Shown in pieces: positions 12,649 to 22,940 of a stretch of DNA of 64,000 nt. The stretch comes from Zychaea mexicana. Taxonomy: Eukaryota > Mucoromycota > Mucoromycetes > Mucorales > Lichtheimiaceae. The DNA is taken from positions 220,439 through 284,438 of the forward strand of contig NW_026516721.1 in assembly GCF_025766255.1 (NCBI RefSeq), given 5' to 3'. The position numbers and the translations under genes are program-made. Numbering within the stretch: position 1 is the first letter of the stretch; each line of letters starts with the position of its first letter. The notes beneath the pieces were generated by a model that was given only the letters and a program-made list of their open reading frames with translations, was not told the origin of the DNA and searched no databases.

Positions 12649-13300
12649 TTAGTTGCCACCACCACCACGACCACCACGACCGCGAGCACGACCACCACCA
12701 CCACGAGCATGGGGGCCACGAGGACCACGAGCACCGACGCAAGAGCCACTGGTGCTCTCAGATACGTCATCAGTAGAGCCATCACACGAACAGGCGCGTT
12801 TGCGTGATGTGGTCTCTGTTTCAATCGTGTTAGCATATCGTGGATGCTTGTTTCATGCTATGCAATATGGATCGTTGATCTATTGTTTACCTTGGTGTAA
12901 TGACAGCAACAAACTTGGCAGTTGTGCCGTTTCTTCATCTTCCGACTCTGACACCATGAGCCGTGGAACGACGTCTGTAGTTGGTGTTGACGGCAATGCT
13001 GCGACCTCGTGGTGCTGACGAGTACTGCTTGAATACAACCAATGTGTGAGTATGTACTTGCTATAAAGTATGCCAAATACATTAGCAATGGTAGAGTATA
13101 TATACCTTTCTTCTGAAGAAACAGATGTTTCCTCTTGTGTAGCGCTTGATGATGTTGATGAGTTATGGTGTCTCAAAACTATAAATGTCCAAAGGTAAGC
13201 ATTATATATAGGTAAATATACCAGAAATGCTAATACTCCTAGTATGTACTTACTATTCTTTTTGGAGATGCTGCCCTGAGCAACACGTCTTTTGTAGGTT

Positions 13301-13560
13301 CACTGTAGGAAAATTCTTGTGAATTTTAAATTCTTGTAAACACTAAGTAAAGTAACAAGAATTCTTGTGGATTCTTGTGAATTTAAAGTAGCGATAAAGC
13401 GGTCACACGTTCACAAGAAAATCAAAGCAGTCACACGTTCACAAGAAAATCACAAAACGTTTTGTGGAATACCAAAGCGGTCACATGTTCACAAGAGAAT
13501 CACAAAACGTTTTGTGGAATACCAAAGCGGTCACACGTTCACAAAACATTTTTGTGGAAT
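13301..13560. repeat. Left subterminal repeats of the CACTG element
   Basis: A unit of about 50 bp containing CGGTCACACGTTCACAAGAA and AATCACAAAACGTTTTGTGG recurs three times between about 13396 and 13560. Such clusters are the expected binding array for the element's accessory DNA-binding protein; that role is inferred from CACTA family knowledge. Confidence 0.75.
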
Positions 13561-13717
13561 ATTCATTATATAGATTTTAAAAAATAGCTTTATTCAATTA
13601 CATGATACTAGCTAAGGTTTATTAATTGATGGAATACTGGTCGAGCGTATATAGATGAAAACCACCCCTTTCTCTCTCTATATATATCACATACACTCTC
13701 GCTATATATATACGTGT

Positions 13718-14247
13718 ATACAGTGGTCCCCCGCTTTTTGCAGCAGCGGTTTTTGGTGGAAAAAAACTGCAAAAAGTGGGGAACTGCAAAAAGTGAGGAT
13801 GAGTATGAGATGTTACACAGACTGAGTCTATTATGTCAATCAAGTGTCAATGATAGTAAACCAATTAAAAGTGTCGGTGTTGTACTGAGGCTACTTATAA
13901 TAAATCAACTCTTATATAAAAGGCTGTCGTCTCATTCTTGATGTTTATATACTGCACTATCAACACCTCCACACCACTATGGTAAAAGCAAAATACCCAA
14001 AGCTTACTGATGAGCAAAAGGACGCTATCTATTAACATTACATGTAGATGTCACTGGTTCAAGACTCTGTGGCCCAGGCTCTCGAGTTAATAGCGGAAAA
14101 TTGCAGGTCCCCATTTTTGGCCTGCAAAATGCAAAAAGTGAGGAAACTGCAATTTTATTAAGTGATGAGCGGGTATGCTCCAAAAAAATCTGCAAAAACT
14201 GAGGATCTGCAAAAAGTGGGGCTGCAAAAAGCGGGGGACCACTGTAT
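13718..14247. mobile_element. Pogo-type MITE nested in the CACTG element
   Basis: It begins ACAGTGGTCCCCCGCTTTTT and ends with the inverse (AAAGCGGGGGACCACTGT), flanked by TA on both sides. Many copies of CTGCAAAAAGTG lie inside both ends. A short interior stretch from ATG 13979 (MVKAKYPKLTDEQKDAIY) looks like the start of a helix-turn-helix domain before stops. I infer an internally deleted derivative of a pogo/Tigger transposon. The termini resemble, but are not the same as, those of the larger pogo element at 31436. Confidence 0.8.
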
Positions 14248-14289
14248 GTGTGTGTGTTTATACAATAATCAACTTTCTGATACTTTAAC

Positions 14290-15286
14290 TTACCTTTTAA
14301 TTATGTTTATTTTTGTGGGGGGAGCAGCTCCGAGCCGCTTTGTAGTACGACGTCGTTTGGTAGACTGCGTGGAGGAAGGAGTAGGGGCAGGAGCAGGAAG
14401 AAAAGCAGAAGTGGAGACATTAAGAGAAGCAGGAAGAAAAGTAGAAGAGACAGGAAGAGCAGAAGCGGAAACAGGAAGAGAGGCAGAAGAGACAGGAAGA
14501 GCAGAAGCGGAAACAGGAAGAGAGGCAGAAGAGACAGGAAGAGCAGAAGAGACAGGAGGAGAAGTAGGAAGAGAAGCAGAAGAGACAGGAAGAGCAGAAG
14601 CGGAAACAGGAAGAGAAGCAGAAGAGACAGGAAGAGAAGCAGAAGCCGGTTCTTGTTGTCTACCTGAAAGTTAATATATATACAATTGTGGTTGCTCTAG
14701 TGTAGTAGTTATCATACCTCAACTTGCTGGATCTGCCGTGGTTATTCCAGCATTCTTGGACGATGTGGCGAGCTGCCCACTGGTCCTGGCAGACAGCAAA
14801 ATCAATTCCCTGCTTCTTTGCCAGGTTCGTGAAAAGGCTGATAGCCCAGTTGCTATCCTTGCTTTGCAGCTTAGCAAAGTAGCAGGTCGCGCTGTTGTCA
14901 GCACGATCCAGCAATCTCTTCTCCAGAACAACCACAACACGCTCCCGGATGTGCTTGATGTCCATCTAGGCTTTGATCAAAGCACCACCTTCAAACTGGT
15001 GGTAGCCTTGAAGGAGAAGGCGCTCGACATCATCCTTGTTAGCTTTCTTCACCATCTTCCCCTTGGTATTTAGAGCCACTGGGTGGGGAATGAGGGAAAC
15101 CGTCTCAGCAAGTTCTGCTTCATCGACAACTGGCACCTCGACTAGGGATTGCGCCGTTAGCAGTTGGTCGAGCTTCTCCAGAATGATTGCTTGATTCGTC
15201 TCTACATTGATAAGACGATGCTCCATACGAGTGAAGACTTGGAGGAAATTGAGGTTAGCGTTGGAAGGTGTTTGGTTAGTGTTCAT
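14290..15286 (-). pseudogene. CACTA accessory (TnpA-like) protein gene
   Basis: Two exons, 14718-15286 and 14290-14659, join in phase (acceptor CAGGTAG) for 313 codons. The start is ATG 15286 (MNTNQTPSNANLNFLQVF). A coiled-coil-like N-terminus (RMEHRLINVETNQAIILEKL) is followed by a folded block with DVERLLLQGYHQFEGG and IRERVVVVLEKRLLDRADN, then WAARHIVQECW. The C-terminal half is a tandem low-complexity repeat of Ser-Ala-Leu-Pro-Val, ending in a basic STKRRRTTKR stretch that would serve as a nuclear signal or DNA contact. One in-frame TAG lies at 14966-14968 between KA and MDIKHI. It is opposite in direction to the transposase, as expected for a two-gene CACTA element. DNA binding to the subterminal repeats is inferred. 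Confidence 0.7.
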
Positions 15287-15451
15287 TTTTTTAAAAAAAA
15301 GTTTTTGGGAAGAAGAGAAGAAAGAAAAAAAAATTTGCGAAACTTTCACAGTAATTTAAAAGTATTTGTCACCTTAATTAATCAAGTGGCTATAACATAT
15401 CGTTCAATTGAGACTTACCTATCATTTCATACTCATCGTCCACTATCCACC

Positions 15452-18400
15452 ATGCCCATATATTGTTGCGATAACTGTGATGAGACCTTTAGGTCTGCAA
15501 TAAAGTACAAAAACCACGTCAAAGAACATAAGCGGGAACAGTGCCGTAGCAGCAGCAGTTCGCCTCCACCAGTTACTGCGTTGGTGTTAGCACCCGACCT
15601 AACGAATGCCGATCCTGGTACCTTGATGGGAAACGCTAATCTCGAGGTCCCTCCCGAGATCATTGCGGCTGATCGCGAAAGTGACAGCGTAGACCACGAG
15701 ACCAGTGACAACGAAAGCTGTGGCGAAAATAACGACGAAGGTAGCGACGTCGAAGCTATGCTTCCACTTGAGGACGCGCCAACTCGCATTAATGAAGGGG
15801 ATGTCGAAGAAATCGATGTTTCAAATATCGAGCAGTAAGCCGAAGATAACAGATGGGATCTCGAACTATTGGCGATTGTTCTTAACTACAATCTTCCGAG
15901 GGATTGTCATGACAATCTGATTAGCTTTTACAATCGCTTTGTGAAGCACTCTATCGACAGCTTCAGTAAGTAAATGAGTAGTGATCAATGTATATACATG
16001 TTAAACATTTTTCGTAGTGGAAAATCGCAACTTTTGAAGACTTGTGTAGCCCATACTTGGCCAGCAAAAGGGCTGGATATATTTGCCCTATCAAGCCGAG
16101 GAATCTGGATATATGCGCGGATGGATGTGTTCTTATCACTAGCAGTCAAGACAAGTGCCCAAAGTGCGAGAAGCCTCGTTATTTGGAAAACGGGAAGCCT
16201 GCACAGGTCATGAGATATATCCCTATCTCACACCTTCTTGCAAGTTTGTTTGCCACCGCTACGAGTCGCGATACTTTAAGATTTGGCAACAAGAGTGTAG
16301 GAGAAGAAGGCGTCACGACTGATATTGTTGATGGGCGTGCCTTCGAAATCTGCCGCCATTTTTTCGATGGAGAGTATGACATTACGCTTGGCTTGTTTGT
16401 AGACGGTTTCGTGCCATTCCGTCGAGGCCGTAATAATACAATATCAATGACGATTGTCCACCTTGTAGTCTTCACGCTTCTTCAATCCGAAAGGTATTCT
16501 AGTAACGTATAAAGGTTTGATTTGGCACTGATATAAACCAGATACTATATAGATACAAACTGAAGAATATGCTCCAAGTCGCCATTATCCCTGGACCATA
16601 CAAGCCCAAAGACATTCATAGCTTTTTAAAGCCTTTGATGGATGATCTTCAGGTTTTGGGAACAATTGGAATGCGAGTGCGTTGTCCTGGCATTCCTGCG
16701 CCGATACCAGTAAAAGCGCATCTCATGCTTGCATCTGGAGACATACCTGCTGTCACGGATCTTGCATATCACTCAGGACACACTTCGTACTACGGCTGCA
16801 GAGTATGTGTTATCTTTGCTACAAGTTGCGTCAGTCCCAGTGGCAATGGCCGAGCAAGATATTTCGTTGGTGGAGCTCAGCTGGACCAAAGCAGAAGCAA
16901 CCGCGAGTATCTTAACGAAGATACGGTAAATATCTGAACATATTGACTATGATATAGAGGAATACATGCGTTACTTAACAAAAAAAATATACTATCATAG
17001 CGACGCGGTTTGTATGGGACACCATTAGCAGCCTTACCGACATTCCATGGTGCATCATTTTTTGGACTTGATGAGATGCATTTAATTGGCCAGAACATCG
17101 CACACCAAGTGTACAGATGGATCACGAAAACCTATGCCAATGCACAATTACCATTTGCCTTCAGTGATGCCGCTATCAGACAGATGGGTATAGCTATGTC
17201 GGAATCTGTGTCGAGTCTTCCTATAGGATTAGATGGTGCATTATCAGGTAACAGACATACGAATGTGTGCGTGTTTCTCTTTTGCATAACATATCGATAT
17301 ATATACTCCTTTAAGATATCTTTACCTGTCCTGCAAGTGCACATGCAGCTGACTGGATTGATTTCCTGTCACTCGCTCTGCCATCGATAGTGTTTGAGCA
17401 GTTGAACGCTGCTGGATGCCAGCACATCGAGCAACTTAATAATCTGGTTATTGCGTGTGCCTTGGCTCTTTCTTGGGATATAACCGACGAGCAGCTTATT
17501 GACATGGATAAGTAAGTTACAGTCATTTGATTAACTACTTAACTTAACCAACATTTCTTTTTAGCCGCATCAATTCTTGGCATATGTTCCTCTCTGGTCC
17601 CCATATGCCCAATAACATATACACCATCTGCCACTACCTTCTGTGACATGCGCCAGATATCATTCGCATGCTCGGACCTCTCAGATCGATTAGTGCACGT
17701 CCCATGGAAAGAGCCGTTGGTAAGTGATGTTTACATGTAACTGTCTACTTCATTTTTAATGGAAACTTGCAGGTGAAGCCAAAAGACGTATACAATCAAG
17801 GAAGCTTCCAGGAGTTAATGCCCAGAATGCAAATGTCAAGACTGCCATTATCAGGCTCTTGGGCAGAGTCCTTGATTTTGAGCACTCGACCACTAGCGAC
17901 GACAATAAGGCGAATGACGTCTTTTATGTTGGTTGCGATAAAAACGGGGTGAATGACTGCGATGATGAGGATGCGCCAGAATTGAGAGGGCCTCGACTGA
18001 AAAGGAACGCCAGGTTGACAGACTATAGTCATCTGAGACTTAAGGCTCACCTTAAACAGTATTACAAGAGACTGCGAGCTGGCGCGGAGCAGAATGAGGG
18101 AGATAGGATGATGATTGATGGCGAAGATGATGTGATGGGACTCGACGAAGTTGGAAATGCTTTTGAAGAAAGCATAGTTGTTGCACCAAACCTTTTTGTA
18201 GACGGCACTGTCTATGAGAGTCTAGGTGCTGGATATTTGTGCAGTAGGATGGCACACTTTATCTGGCTCGAACTTCCAATGGACAAACACTACCGTTTCG
18301 CAAACAGGGAGCAAGAGACCATTTGGGGTGATTTCTTCGGCGACCTTCATCTTTCATTCGCACACACATATCGAGGTTAGGAATTACACTAAAAGGATAC

Positions 18401-18867
18401 TAATCACTTTTGGAGTGTTATAGGGTAGGCGTTTTTTTAACGAAGATTGTGGTGTTTCAGGAATAACCCGCATTCTTTGTGTTTTGTCGAGGATCGGAAA
18501 TGGGACGAGATAATTCGTGAGACTCTTAACGGTCAAGTTTTTATTACGAGAGAAAGAGAGAGTTCCCAATATTCTTATTAATAGTTATTCATATAAAGAA
18601 ATTGTCTTTGTGGAACTTATTTGATGTCCTGATCCTCTGGATACAACACTTTGCTTGGTGGAACTGAAGCGCGACGTGAAGCTTTCTCAATGGGGTTACC
18701 CCACAGGCTTATCACGATCAAATACAAAATGGTATGTCACAGAAGCCCAAAACATTCGAAGTTTTGCAGGTACGATCAAATCATCCATTTCAGAAAACGG
18801 TTTACATTATGTATATCCTGGATTAGTCTCTGGCTATGTGAACCTCGGAGACATTAGAAAACTCTGA
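15452..18867 (+). pseudogene. Tnp2-type CACTA transposase
   Basis: Spliced plus-strand gene starting at ATG 15452. The N-terminus is a C2H2 finger (YCCDNCDETFRSAIKYKNHVKEH) and an acidic linker. Exon 16040-16512 has a zinc-ribbon-like CPKCEKPRYLENGKPAQVMR, the GVTTDIVDGR block and LGLFVDGFVPF, carrying the first catalytic-type Asp. The next exon has ASGDIPAVTDLAYHSGH and CRVC (second Asp region). Then come FGLDEMHLIGQN (about 17063) and RPMERAVGEAKRRIQSRKLPG (about 17700-17800), typical of the Tnp2/Transposase_21 C-terminal side. Premature stops are at 15836-15838 (TAA) and 17644-17646 (TGA). Small exons extend to about 18867. Cut-and-paste excision of CACTG-ended DNA is the family role. The stops make this copy a likely pseudogene. 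Confidence 0.85.
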
Positions 18868-19789
18868 AATCCACAATTGACTACACTTCTACTGCATCTA
18901 TCCATTCGCCCACAAAAGCATAACGAAGGTTTGCTCAATTCCCGTTATTCACATGTGTTACTCTCTTTATTATTACCTTTAACTACACCCCTTTCCTTTT
19001 CAACTTTCACGCCTTCCCACCACAAATGTATTATCTGACTCGTGCCTCTTATATAGTTTAAAAATTTCATTATCGAAGACCTAGCTCGTCGAACAGTTCA
19101 TCTATGGTCTGGAGTTTTCGTATTGTTTCCTCAGCAGAGATGCTATATTTTTCGATATCGTTCGTACCAGTCGAAGGTATTGTTTCTGGCGCTGAGGAAT
19201 CGTCGCCGGGAGAGTTTGCGCCATACAAATATGGGAAGGAGGTGAGTATACATGAGTGGAGCCAGATCCATTGCTGCAGGTATTTGATGGCGGTTCTCTA
19301 TGTATACATTTACAAAACTTATTTACTACAGTGGCAACGAATAACAGCGTGGGATCGCTATTTACTTACCTTTGGTCGCATATAAAACGCGAAAGATCCA
19401 AATCAGAATCATAATCACCTCTCTCATATTCTTTGTTTATAGCGTCCAAAACGTCATTGCAGTGTTCTGCCAAGTTTTGGCGCGGAACGCCACGCGTTGC
19501 TTCGAGCAAAGCTTTTATTCTATTTGGATCGTGAAAGTTAAATAAATAAGGGACTATGATAACGTTCTTCTTTGCACATACAATAAGCGCTCCCTGTTGT
19601 AATGTTGACGCAAAATCTTATTCACGTCCAAAACTTGTTCACGGCAAATGCAAGATCGGCTATTCGTTTCCTCAGTAGTTTTGTGCAAAGGGAACATGGC
19701 AGCAGTCAAATGAATAATAAATGTACCCAGAGCATTTCAACACAACCACTAGTTATTTAACTTAAGCTCACATCAAGATAGTATTGTTT

Positions 19790-20054
19790 AATCACAAGAA
19801 TCCACAAGAATCCACAAGAACCACCAAAAAAAATTAGTGACCCAGAGCAGGCAGTGACAGACGTCACAAATTTACAAGAAATCCACAAGAATCTACAAGA
19901 ATCCACAAAAACCACAAAAAAATTTGGCGACCTAGAGCAGTGTCACAAATTTATAAGAAATCCACAAGAAATCCATAAGAACCAAAAGAATGAGGCCAGC
20001 GGGGGTCCAAATTCACAAGAAATTCACAAGAACCACAAGAATTTTCCTACAGTG
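19790..20054. repeat. Right subterminal repeats of the CACTG element
   Basis: More than ten copies of ATCCACAAGA or ACCACAAGAA lie between 19795 and 20045, inverted relative to the left-end repeats. Together with the terminal CACTG they define the right end of the element. Confidence 0.8.
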
Positions 20055-20290
20055 GTTATTGCCCGGTCCCAGCGAAGCTGCAGGATCTTGTTTGCAGCCC
20101 AACTTTTCACGCACGCAGCCAAGGGTGCAAATCCTTGGCATGTGCTCTCCAAGTCTTCCCGCGCCTTCAAGGTCGTCTCTGGCATCGCTGACCAGGTCGT
20201 TTGGTGCGGATCGACATCAGGGTTGCTGAGAATGCCCTCAATAATAATCCCGGCGCTTCCCCAGACGTTGTCCCTGATGTTAACCTCATC

Positions 20291-20774
20291 GGCGCATATG
20301 CATTACCAACTATTTTCATATAAAAACTATTGGTAACAAATTTTTTGTTGGTAGCAAAAATTTAAAATGGTTGCAAATTGAACATGATCTTATGGAAAAA
20401 TATATTACGATATATAAATTTAATATAAGAAATATAGCTTATGACACCGTATTCATTGCATATCTATTTATTAAAATCCTTCAGTTTTATGATTTATAAC
20501 TCACAAAAAAGGAAATCTTTTCAATCTCCTCCTCCTTTCTTTCCTTCACAGTCTCTTTACGCGTTCGATATGTCCATCTGTCCATAACGCTTTTTCGTCG
20601 CCATGGCGACCGTGTAACCATTACAGCATTGTCTTCTAGCATTCAAACGATCAAAATGTGGCTTCACTGTTTACCTCCGACGTAGAATAAAGCTGTAAGC
20701 ACAACAGAGTGTGTAAATATTAAATACTACACAAAACTTTTTCTCTCTCTCTTTATCACAAAACATTCATCTCC
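20291..20774. other. AT-rich non-coding stretch
   Basis: I see no gene here. A short inverted motif (ATTACCAACTAT / ATAGTTTTTAT...TTGGTAAC) near 20297-20335 suggests another transposon edge, but I cannot define an element. Confidence 0.35.
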
Positions 20775-21005
20775 ATGTCAGCAAGCCACATAGAATTCTC
20801 TCCACGCCCATCCGATGAAGAAATCTTGGCAAAAGTTGAGCAGTACAGGGCGATGTGTAAGGCTTACCCAGGCAAGATTAAGGAAGGCTTAACAGACGAC
20901 TACAAGTACTTATACTTATATCCAAGAGACGTCGTGGATGAGATAGATGAAGCAATGGCAGAATTTCACGAAAACCAATGTACTTCAAAGCAAACCAAAA
21001 AGTAA
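20775..21005 (+). CDS. Small hypothetical protein, 76 aa
   Basis: A single-exon ORF opens at ATG 20775 (MSASHIEFSPRPSDEEILAK) and ends at TAA 21005. It is acidic, with the YKYLYLYPRDVVDEIDEAMAEF segment looking helical and amphipathic, and a basic Lys/Gln tail. A run of CT dinucleotides precedes the start (20740-20760) and an AATAAA lies about 20 nt after the stop, a reasonable layout for an expressed small gene. I do not recognise the family. It may be a host gene or a leftover of a neighbouring element. Confidence 0.5.
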   Translation: MSASHIEFSPRPSDEEILAKVEQYRAMCKAYPGKIKEGLTDDYKYLYLYPRDVVDEIDEAMAEFHENQCTSKQTKK

Positions 21006-21584
21006 CTTTCTGTTGATACAATAAATAAACAGTCCAAAATCGTATATATTATATATTGTTTTAAGAAAACAAGCGATACAAGTGTATTTTGGATTAAGAG
21101 AGGTAGTGTTCGGAGGGGATAGAACAGACACACCATCACATATAATTTAAAGACAGCAGTAGCTGGTCGATTCGAAGTGCGGATGCTACTAAATGCCTGT
21201 CATACATGAACAATATCAAAAAGGAAGTTGACATTGTGCTGTTCTTTCTCTTACTCTTTTTTCTCAGCTATCTCTACTGCAGTACCTCTATTTACTTTGA
21301 CTTTATTACACATAATTTTACACAGTGTACAGTAATCTTTACTTTTTTAGGCATATATCATTGTTAGACACGCCATCTCAATCTTCTAATCCTGACATTT
21401 TGACTTGCTGACATGACCTTGAGCGTTGAGAATATAAGCAAAAAGTACTTTTCAAAGAGAGTTTTGCTGCTGAGATCATAATAGTTATTGTGTGCAACAA
21501 AGAAACAAGAGCTGCACTGTATACTGCTCTTCTCTCTTCTCGCATTTCAAAACTCACTTCTAATCTTCACTTCAATCAACAAAC
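21006..21584. other. Non-coding stretch before the Helitron fragment
   Basis: I see no ORF, repeat or RNA structure with support here. CT-rich segments at 21240-21270 and 21520-21560 could be a promoter for the downstream ORF. Confidence 0.3.
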
Positions 21585-22371
21585 ATGTCAACTCCAATTT
21601 GCCCTTCATGCGGCTTGCCCGGCCATCAACGCATTTCGCACCGCAACTGTCTTCATAATCCCGCTCGGTTGCAAATACGTCAGCAAAATGAACATGAAGC
21701 TGGAATTGAAACCGAAGAACGCGTTCCTGTGTGTTCAAGCTGTGGGCAAGAGGGTCATCATCGCTCCACCAACCGATTGTGCCCAAACAATCCTGCAAAC
21801 CAGGCTGCTCAAAATGTTAGTGACCATATCTATACCAGCTATACTTGCTATTCGTTGATATATAGTCATCAGCTGTTAGAAGCTTGAGCATTCAGTATAT
21901 CAATTAATGATCCTTTACTTCATGTAGATGCATAATATCGCCCGTGCTGTTGCAGCTGTGATTCCTCCCCGGCACTATTCTGGTCGCATGGACAGGGAAT
22001 GCTCTAATTGCCATGCACGTCTTTGGATTCAAGAGCGCATCTCAAACTCTTCCCAAGTACGACCTGCATTTAGCCTATGCTGTGACCAAGGAAGTGTCCG
22101 ATTGCCACCCCTTTCCCCCACCCCTCCTGAAATTTCCCGTTTGTTGCGTGGCACGGATGAGGCCTCCACCCAATTCCGCACAAACATCCGCACATACAAC
22201 AACTCCCTCAGTTTTACTTCGCTTGGTGTCCACGTTGATCAGACAGTAGCCAACTCCATCGGTGGTGCATACAACTTCTGCATCCACAGTAGTGTCCACC
22301 ATCGAATCGGGTCTATAGAGTTGCCACAGCAATTACTTAGTAGGTCCAGTCCACTTAGTCCACCCAGGTAG
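21585..22371 (+). pseudogene. Helitron helicase-like protein, N-terminal part only
   Basis: Two exons (21585-21815, 21928-22371) join in phase. Exon 1 encodes two zinc-knuckle motifs (CPSCGLPGHQRISHRNC and CSSCGQEGHHRSTNRLC). Exon 2 has the Helitron_like_N signature: CSNCHARLWIQER, FSLCCDQGSVRLPPL, a block with FRTNIRTYNNSLSFTSLG, and the HHRIGSIELP end. In a full Helitron this precedes the HUH-type Rep nuclease and the PIF1-type helicase, which are absent: similarity stops at about 22330, where a different repeat starts. It is therefore a truncated 5' part of a rolling-circle transposon gene. Exon 1 plus exon 2 are free of stops, so the break is by truncation, not by point decay. Confidence 0.8.
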
Positions 22372-22700
22372 ACCCCAGGTGGACTCCAGAATATTTTTAA
22401 ATATTTGGCATCAGAAAAAGCCTAGGAACACGATTTATTATGATGAAAAACCTTACGTAATTAGTACATTGTGGAGATATAAGCTATTTATTGTTGAGCA
22501 TAAGGTATACTCTACCAAGTCTACCTAGTCCACCTAGGTAGACCCCAGGTGGACTCCACAATATTTTTAGATATTTGGCATCAGAAACGGCTCAGGACCA
22601 CGATTTATTATGATGAAAAACTTTACTTACTTAATACATGATAGTGATATGACAAATTTACTATTGAATATATAGTATACTCTTATGTAGACTAGGTGGA
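22336..22700. repeat. Two imperfect ~180-bp tandem units
   Basis: Two direct copies with period about 180 bp share TAGTCCACC.AGGTAGACCC, CAGGTGGACTCCA.AATATTTT, ATATTTGGCATCAGAAA and CGATTTATTATGATGAAAAA. The core contains an inverted pair (TCCACCTAGG / CAGGTGGA) that could form a hairpin. A third partial core (GTAGACTAGGTGGA) is at about 22687. The block lies exactly between the truncated Helitron and the 3' side of the recombinase-helicase gene. Confidence 0.75.
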
Positions 22701-22940
22701 TTTTGAGGTTGAATCTTTGGCCCCTTAAAGTAGTGGGATCAGTATACATGCATGTACGTTCAAATGACAATCATCATTTTTTCATCAGAATTTGAGGGAA
22801 AACATTCGACCTGAAAAATATAACAAATAGCTATATGGCAGCTTCAAGTAGTTGATTTACATTTGTATTGTATCTATTTAAATGATATCAAGTATCATTT
22901 TTTGGACAAAGGCAAACACTTAGCACTAGAACACTTTTTT

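Larger units (their letters stand above)
13301..20054. mobile_element. CACTA-superfamily (CACTG-ended) DNA transposon
   Basis: A complete element of 6754 bp. It begins CACTGTAGGAAAATTCTTGT and ends with the inverse (ACAAGAATTTTCCTACAGTG). It is flanked by GTT at 13298-13300 and again at 20055-20057, the 3-bp duplication expected for CACTA elements. Both ends carry subterminal repeats built on CACAAGAAT. Inside are a minus-strand accessory gene (14290-15286), a plus-strand Tnp2-type transposase (15452-18867) and a nested pogo-type MITE (13718-14247). Both element genes carry premature stops, so this copy is probably not autonomous now, though its ends look intact. Confidence 0.88.
12649..20290 (-). 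pseudogene. Gly/Arg-rich accessory gene split by a CACTG insertion
   Basis: Exons on the minus strand are about 20290-20058, then 13300-13254 (one exon, interrupted by the element at 13301-20054), 13178-13106, 13027-12891 and 12815-12649. If the element and one GTT repeat are removed, the exon reads through without a break (DRAITYKRRVAQGSISKKN), and every later intron phase fits. The protein has a folded-looking N-terminal part (DNVWGSAGIIIEGILSNPD, later SWAANKILQLRWD), a Ser/Thr/Glu-rich middle, and an RGG-type tail ending RGRGGRGGGGN. The N-terminal layout resembles the accessory protein of the inserted element (14290-15286), so I infer it is the accessory (TnpA-like DNA-binding) gene of the older CACTA-like element rather than a host gene. 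The 5' end beyond 20290 is not resolved. Confidence 0.65.

Noticed and set aside
12653..13018. Plus-strand Pro/Arg-rich ORF
   Set aside because: Shadow of the minus-strand Gly/Arg-rich exons, whose splice phases fit.
13396..13560. CRISPR-like array of direct repeats
   Set aside because: Units and spacers are all repeats of a transposon subterminal region in a eukaryotic genome; no cas genes.
14162..14674. Plus-strand Glu/Thr/Gly repeat ORF
   Set aside because: Shadow of the low-complexity tail of the minus-strand CACTA accessory gene.
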